DNA of 64,000 nt from assembly GCA_016234655.1 (NCBI GenBank), contig JACRAU010000020.1:1-64000 (forward strand), given 5' to 3'. Below the pieces are notes generated by a model. That model did not search any database and was not told the DNA's origin. It was given only the letters and a program-made list of their open reading frames with translations. This stretch comes from Betaproteobacteria bacterium (GTDB taxonomy: Bacteria > Pseudomonadota > Gammaproteobacteria > Burkholderiales > Thiobacillaceae). A program made the translations under genes and the position numbers. Positions 20,639 to 31,602 of this stretch are shown here, piece after piece (positions within the stretch are counted from its first letter, which is position 1; the number at the start of each line of letters is the position of its first letter).

Positions 20639-21991
20639 TCAGCGCGGCATGCCCGGCAGCATGCCCTTCATGCCCCGCATCATCTTGGCCATGCCGCCCT
20701 TGGCGAAGGTCTTCATCATCTTTTGCATCTGCTCGAACTGGGTGAGCAGGCGGTTGACGTCCTGCACCTGCACCCCGGCGCCGGCGGCGATGCGGCGCTT
20801 GCGCGAGGCCTTGATGAGCTCGGGCTGCCGGCGCTCCTTCGGGGTCATGGAATTGATGATGCCCTCGATCCGGCGCATCTGCTTCTCGCCTTGGGCGAGG
20901 TCGCCGGCCTTGAGCTGGCCCATGCCCGGCAGCTTGTCGACCAGGCCGCCCAGGCCGCCCATCTTCTGCATCTGCTGGATTTGGCTCTTGAAGTCGTCGA
21001 GGTCGAAGCCCTTGCCGGTCTTTAACTTCTGCGCGACCTTCAGCGCCTCGGCCTGGTCGACGCCTTTCTGCGCCTCCTCGATCAGCGAGAGCACATCGCC
21101 CATGCCGAGGATGCGCGAGGCCATGCGCTCGGGATGGAAGACCTCGATGCCGGACAGCTTTTCGCCGACGCCGACGAACTTGATCGGCTTGCCGGTGATC
21201 TGGCGCACCGACAGCGCGGCACCGCCGCGGGCGTCGCCGTCGAGCTTGGTCAGGATGATGCCGGTCAGCGGCAGGGCGTCGCCGAAGGCCTTGGCGGTAT
21301 TGACCGCGTCCTGGCCCTGCATGGCGTCGACCACGAACAGGGTCTCGACCGGATTCAGCGCGGCATGCAGTTCGCGAATCTCCTGCATCATCGCCTCGTC
21401 CACGTGCAGGCGGCCGGCGGTGTCGACGATCAGCACGTCGAAGAAATGGCGGCGGGCATAGTCGAGCGCGGCCAGGGCGATATCGAGCGGCTTCTGAGCG
21501 GGCGTGGAGGGGAAGAACTCGGCCTCGGCCTGGGCGGCCACGGTCTTCAGCTGTTCGATGGCGGCGGGGCGGTAGACGTCGCAACTGACTAGGAGCACCT
21601 TCTTCTTGCCTTGGGCGCGGATCATGCGCACCAGCTTGCCGCTGCTGGTGGTCTTGCCGGCGCCCTGCAGGCCGGCCATCAGGTAGACCACCGGCGGCTG
21701 GGCGGAGAAGGACAGCGGCGCCGCCTGCTCGCCCATCAGCGCGGTGAGTTCCTTCTGCACGATGCCGATCAGCATCTGGCCCGGGGTCAGGCTATGCAGC
21801 ACGTCCTGGCCCAGCGCCGCATCCTTCACCTTGGCGATGAAGTCGCGCACCACGGGCAGGGCGACGTCGGCCTCGAGCAGTGCCACGCGCACCTCGCGCA
21901 GGGCGTCCTGGATATTGGCTTCGGTCAGCCGGCCCTGGCCGCGCAGATTCTTGACGACGGTGCCGAGGCGTTGGGAGAGGTTATCGAACAT
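20639..21991 (-). CDS. ffh: Signal recognition particle protein Ffh
   Basis: MFDNLSQRLGTVVKNLRGQ; GLQGAGKTT; DTAGRLHVD; M-domain with GMGQL. Confidence 0.96.
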   Translation of the reverse strand: MFDNLSQRLGTVVKNLRGQGRLTEANIQDALREVRVALLEADVALPVVRDFIAKVKDAALGQDVLHSLTPGQMLIGIVQKELTALMGEQAAPLSFSAQPPVVYLMAGLQGAGKTTSSGKLVRMIRAQGKKKVLLVSCDVYRPAAIEQLKTVAAQAEAEFFPSTPAQKPLDIALAALDYARRHFFDVLIVDTAGRLHVDEAMMQEIRELHAALNPVETLFVVDAMQGQDAVNTAKAFGDALPLTGIILTKLDGDARGGAALSVRQITGKPIKFVGVGEKLSGIEVFHPERMASRILGMGDVLSLIEEAQKGVDQAEALKVAQKLKTGKGFDLDDFKSQIQQMQKMGGLGGLVDKLPGMGQLKAGDLAQGEKQMRRIEGIINSMTPKERRQPELIKASRKRRIAAGAGVQVQDVNRLLTQFEQMQKMMKTFAKGGMAKMMRGMKGMLPGMPR

Positions 21992-22052
21992 GATTCCGGG
22001 AGATGGTGATGCGGTAAACTGGCGAAGTCTAACAAATTTCGCTGATGCCCCC

Positions 22053-22856
22053 ATGCCGGATGCCATGCTTTACCTGCTCGATGCCGTTGCCTATCTGGCC
22101 TTGGCCGCTTGGCTCTGGCCCGGCCGTCAGGCCGAGCGGAACCTGATCTTGGCCCGCCTGCTGCCGCTGGCGCCGCTGGCCCTGCACCTGGCCTTGCTGC
22201 AGCAGGATGTCCTTGCTGCCGGTGGGGTGAGTCTGGGCCTGGCCAGCTCGCTCTCCGCCATCGCGGCGTTGACGGTGCTGATCTACAGCTTGGCTTGCTG
22301 GCTCTACCCCATTTCGGGGCTCAAGGGCTTCGTCCTGGCCTTTGCCGGCATCGCCGTGTTGCTGCATGCGGTGCTGCCGGGCGCGCACATGATCCCCCAC
22401 AGCGAACAGCCGCTGTTTCGCCTGCACCTATTGATGGCGATGACCGCCTATAGCCTGTACACCATCGCCGCCCTGCACGCGGTGTTGATCGCGCTGGCCG
22501 ACCGCCACTTGCACAAGCCGGTGCCGCCGGCCCTGGTGGCGGGCCTGCCGCCCTTGTTGACCCTGGAAAAGCTGCTGTTCCGCTTGGTCGAGGCGGGCTT
22601 CGTGCTGCTGACCCTGACCCTGCTCAGCGGCGTGATGTTTTCGGAAGAGATATTCGGCAAGCCCTTGAGCTTCAGCCACAAGACGGTGTTCGGCGTGGTG
22701 TCCTGGCTGATCTTCGCCGCCCTGCTCTGGGGCCGGCGCCGCCATGGTTGGCGCGGGCGCACGGCCATCACCTGGACCCTGGCCGGCTTCGTTTGTTTGT
22801 TGCTGGCCTATGTCGGCGTGCAGTTCGTCTTGGAAGTGATCCTGCACCGGCCCTAG
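22053..22856 (+). CDS. CcsA/YpjD-like cytochrome c assembly inner-membrane protein
   Basis: Multi-TM protein with FSHKTVFGVVSWLIFAALLWGR. Confidence 0.75.
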   Translation: MPDAMLYLLDAVAYLALAAWLWPGRQAERNLILARLLPLAPLALHLALLQQDVLAAGGVSLGLASSLSAIAALTVLIYSLACWLYPISGLKGFVLAFAGIAVLLHAVLPGAHMIPHSEQPLFRLHLLMAMTAYSLYTIAALHAVLIALADRHLHKPVPPALVAGLPPLLTLEKLLFRLVEAGFVLLTLTLLSGVMFSEEIFGKPLSFSHKTVFGVVSWLIFAALLWGRRRHGWRGRTAITWTLAGFVCLLLAYVGVQFVLEVILHRP

Positions 22857-22865
22857 GTGCTACAT

Positions 22866-22912
22866 CGTAGGGTGCCCCCGCTAGGCGAGGATAAACGCCT
22901 GCGCACCCTACG
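22866..22912. terminator. Inverted repeat between convergent genes, possible bidirectional terminator or repeat element
   Basis: CGTAGGGTGC (22866-22875) / GCACCCTACG (22903-22912); right arm includes the ispH stop codon. Confidence 0.5.
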
Positions 22913-23834
22913 CCAGCCCTTTGGGCAGGGGGAAGTTCACCTTTTCCTCGACGCCCGCCAGCGCTTGCACGTTGCCGATGCCCAAGGCGTTCAAACGGGC
23001 GATCACGCCCTGCACCAGCACCTCCGGCGCCGAGGCGCCGGCGGTGATGCCGACCTTGTGCTTGCCGGCGAACCAGGCCGGATCGAGCTGCTCGGCGTTG
23101 TCCACCATATAGGCCGAGATGCCGGCATTGGCCGCGACCTCGCGCAGGCGGTTGGAGTTGGAACTGTTGGGCGAGCCGACCACGATGACCACATTGCACT
23201 GCCGGGCCAAGGTCTTCACCGCATCCTGCCGATTCTGCGTGGCATAGCAGATGTCGTCCTTCTTCGGGCCGACGATGCCGGGAAACCGGGCCTTGAGCGC
23301 ATCGACCACGCGGGCCGCGTCATCCACCGATAGCGTGGTCTGGGTGACATAGGCCAGTTTGTCGGGGTCGGCCACTGTCAGGCCGGCAACGTCGTCCGGC
23401 GTCTCCACCAAATACATGCCGCCGGCGCTCTGGCCCATGGTGCCTTCCACCTCGGGGTGGCCCTTGTGGCCGATCATGATGATCTCGTAACCCTGGTCGC
23501 GCAGCTTCTTCACCTCGACATGAACCTTGGTCACCAGCGGGCAGGTGGCGTCGAACACATTGAGGCCGCGCCGGGCCGCCTCGTCGCGCACCGACAGCGG
23601 CACGCCGTGGGCGCTGAAGATCAGGGTGGCGCCGTCGGGTACCTCGGCCAGGTTCTCGATGAACACCGCGCCCTTGGCCCGCAAGTTTTCCACCACGAAG
23701 CGGTTGTGCACGACCTCGTGCCGGACATAGACCGGCGCGCCGAATTTTTCCAGCGCGCGTTCGACGATGGTGATCGCGCGATCGACCCCGGCACAAAAAC
23801 CGCGCGGGTTGGCGAGGAAGACTTCAGTCGACAT
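22908..23834 (-). CDS. ispH: 4-hydroxy-3-methylbut-2-enyl diphosphate reductase
   Basis: [46 protein letters not shown]. Confidence 0.96.
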   Translation of the reverse strand: MSTEVFLANPRGFCAGVDRAITIVERALEKFGAPVYVRHEVVHNRFVVENLRAKGAVFIENLAEVPDGATLIFSAHGVPLSVRDEAARRGLNVFDATCPLVTKVHVEVKKLRDQGYEIIMIGHKGHPEVEGTMGQSAGGMYLVETPDDVAGLTVADPDKLAYVTQTTLSVDDAARVVDALKARFPGIVGPKKDDICYATQNRQDAVKTLARQCNVVIVVGSPNSSNSNRLREVAANAGISAYMVDNAEQLDPAWFAGKHKVGITAGASAPEVLVQGVIARLNALGIGNVQALAGVEEKVNFPLPKGLA

Positions 23835-24285
23835 TCGAATCTCTCTTGGCAATATCCAGTATCTCCACCTCGAACTCGACCGGCAGGCCGGCCAGCGGGT
23901 GGTTGAAATCGAGCCGCACGCGGTCGGCGTCGAGTTCCAGGATGCGGCCTTGCATGATCTCGCCGCTGGGTACCTCGAACTCGACCATGTGGTCGACCGC
24001 CAGTTCCATGTCGGCCGGGAAGTCGCTACGCGGCAGGGTCTGCACCAGTTCCTCGTGGCGCTCGCCGAAGGCCTGCCACGGCTCCAGTTGAAACAGCCGA
24101 TGCTCGCCGGCCTTGAGCCCGGTCAGGCACAGCTCCAAGCGCGGGTCGATGTCGCCCTGGCCGAGGGTGAAGGTCTCCGGCCCGGCTTCGAAGGTGTTGG
24201 CGACCTCCTGCTCCAGGCAGCGGATGCGGTAGTGCAGGGTGACCCGGTCGTTCAGGCGCAGGCCGTCGCGCGTGACGGTGTTCAT
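23824..24285 (-). CDS. slpA: FKBP-type peptidyl-prolyl isomerase, SlpA-like
   Basis: VTLHYRI...[30 protein letters not shown]; between lspA and ispH. Confidence 0.85.
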   Translation of the reverse strand: MNTVTRDGLRLNDRVTLHYRIRCLEQEVANTFEAGPETFTLGQGDIDPRLELCLTGLKAGEHRLFQLEPWQAFGERHEELVQTLPRSDFPADMELAVDHMVEFEVPSGEIMQGRILELDADRVRLDFNHPLAGLPVEFEVEILDIAKRDSNVD

Positions 24286-24878
24286 GACGGCTTGCGCAGC
24301 GAATCCGCGATCAGCAGCACGGCGCCGACGGTGATGCCGGAGTCTGCGACGTTGAAGGCCGGCCAATGCCAAGTGCCCAGATAAAAGTCGAGGAAGTCGA
24401 CGACATGGCCGTAGGCGATGCGGTCGATCACGTTGCCCAGGGCGCCGCCCAGGATCAAGGCAAGCGAGAAACAGAACAGCGGTCGACCCTGGGTCTTGCG
24501 CAGCAAGTGGAAGATGATGCCGCTGGCAACGAGTGCGACCGCGACGAAGAATAGGCGCTGCCAGCCCGGCTGGTCGGCCAGCAGGCTGAAGGCGGCGCCG
24601 GTGTTGTGCGCCCGCATCAGGTTGAAGAAATCGGTGAGCGGAATGGCCTCGTGCAAGGTCAGGCTGTCGATCACCAGCAGCTTGGTGAGCTGGTCGAGTG
24701 CGATGATGAGGGCGGAGAGCCACAGCCATTTGAGGCCATTTTTCCCCTCTCCCGCCGGGAGAGGGGTTAGGGGTGAGGGGTGGGTGGCTCGGTCGAGGGC
24801 TATTCCCTCACCCCTACCCCGCTCCCGGGGGGAGAGGGGTGGTTGATTAGGCGTGCTCACGTGCTTCACCTTCGCCAA
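24282..24878 (-). CDS. lspA: Lipoprotein signal peptidase with repeat-encoded N-terminal extension (start uncertain)
   Basis: [20 protein letters not shown]...NTGAAFSLL...[10 protein letters not shown]...[10 protein letters not shown]...FNVADSGI. Upstream ~47 aa derive from an inverted repeat. Confidence 0.92.
   Translation of the reverse strand: MAKVKHVSTPNQPPLSPRERGRGEGIALDRATHPSPLTPLPAGEGKNGLKWLWLSALIIALDQLTKLLVIDSLTLHEAIPLTDFFNLMRAHNTGAAFSLLADQPGWQRLFFVAVALVASGIIFHLLRKTQGRPLFCFSLALILGGALGNVIDRIAYGHVVDFLDFYLGTWHWPAFNVADSGITVGAVLLIADSLRKPS
24744..24840. repeat. Inverted repeat element inside lspA 5' region
   Basis: cccctctcccgccgggagaggggttaggggtgagggg and ccctcacccctaccccgctcccggggggagagggg in inverted orientation. 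Confidence 0.8.
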
Positions 24879-27615
24879 ACAGATTGCTCACGCAACGGCC
24901 GCACAGGCCAGGGTGGGCGGGGTTGGCATTCACGTCGGCGCGGTAGTGCCAGCAGCGCTCGCACTTCTCGTGCGTGCTGGGCACGGCCTCGACCTGCGGT
25001 TCGCCGGCACGCTGCACGACCCGAGTGCTGGAGGTGATCAGCACGAAACGCAAGTCATCGCCCAGCGAGGTAAGCAGTTCGTAGTCCTCGCCATCGGCGT
25101 GAAAGGTGAGTTCGCCTTGCAGCGAGGAGCCGAGCTGGCCCTCGGCGCGCAACGCCTCCAGACGCTTGGTGGCCAGGCCGCGCAGTTCGCGCAGCCGGCC
25201 CCAACGGGCGAGCAGGGCGGCCTCGCCGCCTCGTTCCGGCAGCACGTGCCACTGATCGAGGAACACGCTGTCGGAATGGCCGATTAGTGCCCACGTTTCT
25301 TCGGCGGTGAAAGTGAGAATCGGCGCCAGCAGCCGGGTCAAGGCCTGGGTGATGTGCCACAGCGCGGTCTGCGCCGAACGGCGCTGTCGGCTGTCGGCGC
25401 CGGTGGTGTACAGGCGGTCTTTCAGGATATCGAGGTAGAAGGCGCCCAGGTCTTCCGAGCAGAAGTGGTGCAGTCGCTGCACCGCGGTATGGAAGCTGTA
25501 GTCGCGGTATTCCCCGGTGATGCCGGCCTGTAGCTCGCGCGTCATGGCCAGGGCGTAGCGGTCGATCTCCAGCCAGTGCTCGACCGGCACGGCATCCTTC
25601 GCGCTGTCGAAATCGGCGGTGTTGGCCAAGAGGAAGCGCAGGGTATTGCGGATGCGGCGATAGGCCTCGACCACGCGCTTCAGTATCTCGTCGGAGATGG
25701 TCAGCTCGCCCGAGTAGTCGGTGCTGGCCACCCACAGGCGCAAGATCTCGGCGCCCATGCTGTCCGACACCTTCTGCGGCGCGACCACATTGCCCTTGGA
25801 CTTGGACATCTTCAGGCCCTTGCCGTCGACCACGAAGCCGTGGGTGAGCAGGGCCTTGTACGGCGCATGGCCGTCGGTGGCGCAGCCGGTGAGCAAGGAC
25901 GACTGGAACCAGCCACGATGCTGGTCCGATCCTTCGAGATAGAGGTCGGCCGGGTGGCTCAAGGCCGAGCGCTGCTTGAGCACGCAGGCGTGGGTGGCGC
26001 CGGAGTCGAACCAGACATCGAGGGTGTCCTTCACCTTGTCGTATTCGCCGGCCTCGGCGCCCAATAGCTCGGCGGGGTCGAGGCTGAACCAGGCTTCGAT
26101 GCCGGCCTGCTCGACCTTGCGGGCGATTTGTTCCACTAGCTCCATGCTGCGCGGGTGCGGCTCGCCGGTCACCTTGTGCACGAATAGCGGCATCGGCACG
26201 CCCCAGTTGCGCTGGCGCGAGATGCACCAGTCGGGCCGGTTGTTGATCATCGCCTCCAAGCGGCTCTTGCCCCAGGCCGGGTAGAAACGGGTCTGCTCCA
26301 CCGAGTGCATGGCCAGTTCGCGCAGGGCGGTGTTGCCCTTGTCGGCGACATCCATGCCGATGAACCACTGCCGCGTGGCGCGGAAGATGATCGGCGTCTT
26401 GTGCCGCCAGCAATGCGGGTAGCTGTGGTTGAGCTTGATGTGGGCGAGCAGCAGGCCGTTGGCCTCCAGCGTGGCCAGCACGGTCTTGTTGCCCTCCCAG
26501 ATCGACTGGCCGCCGACCAAGGGGGTTGTTGCATAGAACCGGCCGTCGCTGCCGACCGGGTTGTCGACCTTGAGGCCATAGCGCATGCCGACGACATAGT
26601 CCTCCAGGCCGTGGCCGGGCGCGGTGTGCACCAGGCCGGTGCCGGCATCGGCGGTGACATGGTCGCCCAGGATCACCGGCACCTGGCGTTCGTAGAACGG
26701 GTGCAGCAGTTGCAGGCCTTCGAGTACCTCGCCGGTGCATTGGCCCAGCACTTCGACGGCCTCGAAGCCGTAGCGCTTGATCGCCGCCTCGGCCAGGTCG
26801 CGCGCGACGACCAGCAGCCCCTTCGGCGTCTGGATCAGGTCGTAGATAAAATCGGGGTGTGCGCACACGGCTTGGTTGGCCGGCAGGGTCCAGGGCGTGG
26901 TGGTCCAGATCACCAGATAGGTTGGCTCGCTGAGCGCGGATAGGCTCAAGCGCTCGGCCAGGTCGCCAAGGTCGGCCACCGGGAAGGCGACGTCGATGGC
27001 CGGCGAGGTCTTGTCCTCGTATTCCACTTCCGCCTCGGCCAGGGCCGAGCCGCAATCGACGCACCAGTGCACCGGCTTGGCGCCCTGATAGAGATAGCCG
27101 CGCTCGAAGATGCGGCCGAGTTGGCGTTGGATGTCGGCCTCGAACTTGAAGTCCATGGTGCGGTAGGGCCGGTCCCAGTCGCCCAGCACGCCCAGGCGGA
27201 TGAAGTCGGCCTTCTGCCGCTCGATCTGGCTCGCCGCGTAGTCGCGGCACAGCTCGCGGAACTTCGCGGCCGGGATGTCCTTGCCGTGGGCCTTTTCCAC
27301 CACCAGCTCGATCGGCAGGCCGTGGCAGTCCCAGCCCGGCACATAGGGTGCATCGAAGCCATCCAGCGTCTTCGATTTGACGATAACGTCCTTCAAAATC
27401 TTGTTTACCGCATGGCCGATGTGGATGTCGCCGTTGGCATAGGGCGGGCCGTCGTGCAGGATGAACTTGGGCCGGCCGGCGCTCTGCGCGCGAATCTTTT
27501 CGTAGAGCTTTTTCTCCTGCCACTGCTTGATCCAGCCCGGCTCGCGCTTGGGCAGGTCGCCGCGCATAGGGAACGGCGTGTCGGGGAGGTTTAGGGTGTT
27601 TTTGTAGTCGGCCAT
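24847..27615 (-). CDS. ileS: Isoleucyl-tRNA synthetase
   Basis: [22 protein letters not shown] (HIGH), KMSKSKGN (KMSKS), C-terminal Zn site CERCWHYR...CGRCV. Confidence 0.97.
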   Translation of the reverse strand: MADYKNTLNLPDTPFPMRGDLPKREPGWIKQWQEKKLYEKIRAQSAGRPKFILHDGPPYANGDIHIGHAVNKILKDVIVKSKTLDGFDAPYVPGWDCHGLPIELVVEKAHGKDIPAAKFRELCRDYAASQIERQKADFIRLGVLGDWDRPYRTMDFKFEADIQRQLGRIFERGYLYQGAKPVHWCVDCGSALAEAEVEYEDKTSPAIDVAFPVADLGDLAERLSLSALSEPTYLVIWTTTPWTLPANQAVCAHPDFIYDLIQTPKGLLVVARDLAEAAIKRYGFEAVEVLGQCTGEVLEGLQLLHPFYERQVPVILGDHVTADAGTGLVHTAPGHGLEDYVVGMRYGLKVDNPVGSDGRFYATTPLVGGQSIWEGNKTVLATLEANGLLLAHIKLNHSYPHCWRHKTPIIFRATRQWFIGMDVADKGNTALRELAMHSVEQTRFYPAWGKSRLEAMINNRPDWCISRQRNWGVPMPLFVHKVTGEPHPRSMELVEQIARKVEQAGIEAWFSLDPAELLGAEAGEYDKVKDTLDVWFDSGATHACVLKQRSALSHPADLYLEGSDQHRGWFQSSLLTGCATDGHAPYKALLTHGFVVDGKGLKMSKSKGNVVAPQKVSDSMGAEILRLWVASTDYSGELTISDEILKRVVEAYRRIRNTLRFLLANTADFDSAKDAVPVEHWLEIDRYALAMTRELQAGITGEYRDYSFHTAVQRLHHFCSEDLGAFYLDILKDRLYTTGADSRQRRSAQTALWHITQALTRLLAPILTFTAEETWALIGHSDSVFLDQWHVLPERGGEAALLARWGRLRELRGLATKRLEALRAEGQLGSSLQGELTFHADGEDYELLTSLGDDLRFVLITSSTRVVQRAGEPQVEAVPSTHEKCERCWHYRADVNANPAHPGLCGRCVSNLFGEGEAREHA

Positions 27616-27627
27616 TGTTTCGGTTTC

Positions 27628-28551
27628 TTAATTCACGTTAAGCAGTTCGCGGGCTTGTTGAGCATCCTTGTCGATCTGGGCGACCAGCGCCTCCAGGCCG
27701 TCGAATTTGGCTTCGTCGCGCAGCTTGTGCAGGAACTCCACCCGCAGGTGCTGGCGGTAGATGCTGCGATCGAAGTTGAACAAGTGCACTTCCAGAGTCG
27801 GTCTGCCGTTGGCATGCACCGTGGGCCGGGTGCCCAGGCTGGCCACGCCGGGCCAGTCGGGTGCATCCAGGCCTTGCACGCGTACGGCGAAGATGCCGTT
27901 GATTGGCGGTCGGTTGTGTTTGAGCTGGATATTGGCGGTGGGGTAGCCGATCTCGCGGCCGAGCTTGTCGCCGCCGACCACGCGGCCGGAGATCGAATAG
28001 GGCCGCTTCAGCAGGTGCGCGGCGTGTTCCATGTCGCCGGCGGCCAGGGTGTCGCGCACCAGGGTGGAGGAGACCCGCTCGCCCTGGTTTTCCACGGTAG
28101 TCAGCGCCTCCGCCGTAAAGCCGAGTTGTTCGCCCATGCTTCTCAGCAGCGTGAGATCGCCGGCCCGTTTGGCGCCAAAGCGGAAATCGTCGCCGACTAG
28201 CACATAACGGGCCTTGAGGCCGTCGACCAGGATGCGCCGGATGAAGTCCTCGGCGCTCAAGGCGGCGAAACCTCGGGTGAAACGGCAGATGTGCACGTGC
28301 TCGACGCCCAGGCTTTCCAGGATTTCCAGCTTCTCCCGCAGCGAGGTCAAGCGGGTGGGGGCGGAGTCCGGCGTGAATATCTCGCGCGGGTGCGGCTCGA
28401 AGGTCAGCACGGTCGGCGCGGCGGACAACGCGGCGGCCTGCGCGGTCAGGCGCGCGAGCATGGCCTGGTGCCCGAGGTGAACGCCATCGAAGTTGCCGAT
28501 GGTGATCGCGTTCGGGCGGGAGGCGTTAGGCCAGCCGTGGGTGATGCGCAT
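27628..28551 (-). CDS. ribF: Bifunctional riboflavin kinase/FAD synthetase
   Basis: TIGNFDGVHLGHQAML; GRVVGGDKLGREIGYPTAN. Confidence 0.95.
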   Translation of the reverse strand: MRITHGWPNASRPNAITIGNFDGVHLGHQAMLARLTAQAAALSAAPTVLTFEPHPREIFTPDSAPTRLTSLREKLEILESLGVEHVHICRFTRGFAALSAEDFIRRILVDGLKARYVLVGDDFRFGAKRAGDLTLLRSMGEQLGFTAEALTTVENQGERVSSTLVRDTLAAGDMEHAAHLLKRPYSISGRVVGGDKLGREIGYPTANIQLKHNRPPINGIFAVRVQGLDAPDWPGVASLGTRPTVHANGRPTLEVHLFNFDRSIYRQHLRVEFLHKLRDEAKFDGLEALVAQIDKDAQQARELLNVN

Positions 28552-28605
28552 GGGAAATATGTTTCTGAATAAACGGGGATTTTAGCTGCCGCGCGGGTTT
28601 CGCGT

Positions 28606-30144
28606 CTATTCGGCGGCCCGGCGTCGGAACTGCTTGGGCCGGAAACCGAGCAGCCAGAGCGTGGCGAAATAGCTGGCGGCGCCGGCGACGACCAGCCCGC
28701 CCAGATGCGCCACGCGCTCGCCGGCGCGATAAGCCAGCCACTGCGCCTCGCTGCCCATGCCGAACCAGAGCACACCGCCCATGACCAGCAAGGCGAGCGC
28801 GAGCTTGCCGAGGAAGGCCGCCCAGCCGGCCTGGGGCTGGTAGATCGCCTGTTTGCGCAACTGGTGCAGCAGGATGCCGGCGTTGAGGCAGGCACCGAGG
28901 CCGATGGCCAGCGCCAGGCCGGCGTGTTGCAGCGGCCAGATGAAGATCAGATTCATCGCTTGGGTGGCGAGCAGGGTGAAGATGGCGATCTTCACCGGGG
29001 TGCGGATGTTCTGCCGGGCGTAAAAGCCGGGCGCCAGCACCTTGACCAGGATCAGGCCGACCAGGCCGAGGCTGTAGGCGACCAGCGCGCTGCGGGTCAT
29101 CTCGACATCATGGGCGCTGAACTCGCCGTAGAAAAACAAGGTGGCGATCAAGGGCACGGCCAGGATGGCCAGCGCGACGGCGGCCGGCGCGGCCAGCAGA
29201 AGGGTCATGCGCAGGCCCCAGTCGAGCAACTTGGAATATTCGCCGCCGTCGTTGTCGGCATAGTGCTTGGCCAGGCTGGGCAAGAGGATGGTGCCCAGGG
29301 CGACGCCGAGCATGCCGGTGGGAAACTCCATCAGCCGGTCGGCGTAGTAGAGCCAGGACACGCTGCCGGTGACCAGGAAGGACGCGAACAGGGTGTTGAT
29401 CAACAGCGAGACCTGGGCGACCGAGACGCCGATCGCGGCCGGCCCCATCAATTTCAAAATCCGGCGCACGCCCTCGTCCTTGAGGTCGAGGTCCCAACGC
29501 GGGATCAGGCCGATGCGCTTGAGGGCCGGAATCTGGATGGACAGTTGCAGCAGCCCGCCCAGGAAGGCGCCCCAACCCAGGGCCAGCACCGGCGGGTCGA
29601 ACCAGGGCGCGGCCACGGTGGCGGCCAGGATCATCGCGACGTTGAGCAGCACCGGCGTGAACGCCGGCAGGTTGAAGCGGCTGTAGGTGTTGAGCACGCC
29701 GGCGGCGAGCGAGGTCAGCGAAATGAACAGGATGTAGGGGAAAACGATGCGCAACAGGTCGACCGTGAGGTCGAACTTGTCCGGCGTGGCCAGAAAGCCG
29801 GGTGCGCTGGCCAGCACCACCAGCGGCGCGGCCAGGATGCCGAGGCCGGCCACGACGACCAGCACCAGGAACAGCGCGGTGGCGACCTTGTTGACCAGGA
29901 TATGGGTGGCCTCGATACCGCGTTTGTTCTTGTATTCGGCCAGCACCGGAACGAAGGCCTGGGAGAAGGCGCCCTCGGCGAACAAGCGGCGCAGCAGGTT
30001 GGGCAGCTTGAAGGCGACGAAGAAGGCGTCGGTGGCGGCCCCGGCCCCGAAGGCGCGGGCGATCACGGCGTCGCGGACGAAGCCCAGGATGCGCGAGAGC
30101 AGGGTCATGGAACTGACGGCGGCGAGGGCTTTGAGCAGATTCAT
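28606..30144 (-). CDS. murJ: Lipid II flippase MurJ
   Basis: [66 protein letters not shown]. Confidence 0.96.
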   Translation of the reverse strand: MNLLKALAAVSSMTLLSRILGFVRDAVIARAFGAGAATDAFFVAFKLPNLLRRLFAEGAFSQAFVPVLAEYKNKRGIEATHILVNKVATALFLVLVVVAGLGILAAPLVVLASAPGFLATPDKFDLTVDLLRIVFPYILFISLTSLAAGVLNTYSRFNLPAFTPVLLNVAMILAATVAAPWFDPPVLALGWGAFLGGLLQLSIQIPALKRIGLIPRWDLDLKDEGVRRILKLMGPAAIGVSVAQVSLLINTLFASFLVTGSVSWLYYADRLMEFPTGMLGVALGTILLPSLAKHYADNDGGEYSKLLDWGLRMTLLLAAPAAVALAILAVPLIATLFFYGEFSAHDVEMTRSALVAYSLGLVGLILVKVLAPGFYARQNIRTPVKIAIFTLLATQAMNLIFIWPLQHAGLALAIGLGACLNAGILLHQLRKQAIYQPQAGWAAFLGKLALALLVMGGVLWFGMGSEAQWLAYRAGERVAHLGGLVVAGAASYFATLWLLGFRPKQFRRRAAE

Positions 30145-30189
30145 GGGTTTATCGTTGGTTTTCGTTGGGTTGGCTGTTGTGATTTAGGC

Positions 30190-30218
30190 TTGTCTGCCCT
30201 AAACAAAGGCAATATAAT
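30190..30218 (+). promoter_or_regulatory. sigma70-like promoter for rpsT
   Basis: TTGTCT - N17 - TATAAT upstream of rpsT. Confidence 0.65.
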
Positions 30219-30260
30219 CCGCGCCTTTCAATTGCGTCCAGGCAACAGGAGTACCGAATT

Positions 30261-30524
30261 ATGGCCAACAGTGCCCAAGCGCGGAAACGTGCCCGTCAGA
30301 GCGCCAAGCAGCGCCTGCATAACATGGCTCTGCGTTCCGCTTACCGCACTGCGGTGAAGAAGGTCCAGAAGGCGATCGAGGCCGGCGACAAGAGCACCGC
30401 CCAGACCGTGTTCCAGACTTCGATGAGCGTGATCGACCGCATCGCCGACAAGAAGATCGTTCACAAGAACAAGGCTTCTCGCCACAAGAGCCGCCTGTCC
30501 GACGCCATCAAGGCCATGGCCTAA
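30261..30524 (+). CDS. rpsT: 30S ribosomal protein S20
   Basis: [35 protein letters not shown]. Confidence 0.96.
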   Translation: MANSAQARKRARQSAKQRLHNMALRSAYRTAVKKVQKAIEAGDKSTAQTVFQTSMSVIDRIADKKIVHKNKASRHKSRLSDAIKAMA

Positions 30525-30538
30525 TCACTGCGGCCCGT

Positions 30539-30844
30539 TCAACGGGCCGCAGTTGCTTCGTTCCTGGAGGCTTGGCGGCCGTCTACCACTTGCAGGTCGT
30601 TGTCCCGGGCGAAGTCCATCAAAAAGCGGAATGCCATCGGGTCTTCCGCTTCCAGTTTCCGGTTGACCACGACGCAGTACATGCCCTCGCGCGTGATCGG
30701 GGAGATGCAGGGCGAATAGCGGGTGCGGTTGTCGGGGCCGACGCTGCCGAACACGCCGCATAGGCGTTCGGCCCAATCGCTGGGCCTGAATTTTTTTCCG
30801 GCGTTGGTGAGGCCGCGAATGACGAGTTCTTCCTGGCTGGGCAT
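30539..30844 (-). CDS. DUF3579-like conserved protein
   Basis: MPSQEELVIRGLTNAGKKFRPSDWAERLCGVFG...RYSPCISPITREGMYCVVVNRKLE; convergent with rpsT. Confidence 0.75.
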   Translation of the reverse strand: MPSQEELVIRGLTNAGKKFRPSDWAERLCGVFGSVGPDNRTRYSPCISPITREGMYCVVVNRKLEAEDPMAFRFLMDFARDNDLQVVDGRQASRNEATAAR

Positions 30845-30946
30845 GCAAATCTCCCTGAATGGCGCGATTGTACCAGCAACCGACCGTCGGCGATCACGGT
30901 GGATGACGCGGTATTCCCTGTATAGACAATAGTTTCGAGGTGGATT

Positions 30947-31495
30947 ATGAATCTAGATCGAGTGTCTTCCGGCCGCGACGTGCCGGGCGATTTCAACGTC
31001 ATTATCGAGATACCCGCTCACGGCGAGCCGATCAAGTACGAGGTCGACAAGGAAACCGGCGCGATGTTCGTCGACCGCTTCATGTCCACCGCCATGCACT
31101 ACCCGTGCAACTACGGCTATATCCCGCACACCCTGTCCGACGACGGCGACCCGGTCGACGTGCTGGTGATCACGCCGATCCCGCTGATCACCGGCGTGGT
31201 GGTGCGCTGCCGCCCGGTCGGCATGCTGAAGATGACCGACGAGGCGGGTATCGATGCCAAGCTGATCGCGGTGCCGGTCGATAAGCTGTGCAACCTGTAC
31301 ACCCAGGTCAGGAAACCGGAAGACCTGCCCGCGTTGCTACTGAACCAGATATCCCACTTCTTCGAGCACTACAAGGACCTCGAGCCCAACAAATGGGTGA
31401 AGGTGGAAGGCTGGGTCGGCGCCGACGAGGCCAAGGCCGAGATCATGGCCGGCGTCGAGCGCTACAAGGCGGCCCCCGAAAAGCCGATGTTCTAA
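30947..31495 (+). CDS. ppa: Inorganic pyrophosphatase
   Basis: [59 protein letters not shown]. Confidence 0.96.
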   Translation: MNLDRVSSGRDVPGDFNVIIEIPAHGEPIKYEVDKETGAMFVDRFMSTAMHYPCNYGYIPHTLSDDGDPVDVLVITPIPLITGVVVRCRPVGMLKMTDEAGIDAKLIAVPVDKLCNLYTQVRKPEDLPALLLNQISHFFEHYKDLEPNKWVKVEGWVGADEAKAEIMAGVERYKAAPEKPMF

Positions 31496-31540
31496 ATTCG
31501 GTGAGGCGTGAGGGGCTAGGAGTAAGGCGAAAAACGCTTA

Positions 31541-31599
31541 CACTCCTCACTCCTCACTCCTCACTCCTCACTCCTCACTCCTCACTCCTCACTCCTCAC
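31541..31599. repeat. Heptanucleotide tandem repeat (CACTCCT), 8 copies plus partial
   Basis: Uninterrupted CACTCCT units 31541-31596 plus CAC, ending 3 bp before an ATG. Confidence 0.95.
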
Positions 31600-31602
31600 G
31601 CT

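Noticed and set aside
25055-27523. 822-aa ORF antiparallel/out-of-frame within ileS
   Set aside because: Shifted-frame artefact inside the confident ileS CDS; Arg/Pro-rich, no motifs.
31541-31599. Heptamer repeat as a CRISPR array
   Set aside because: Contiguous 7-bp tandem units without spacers; no cas genes.
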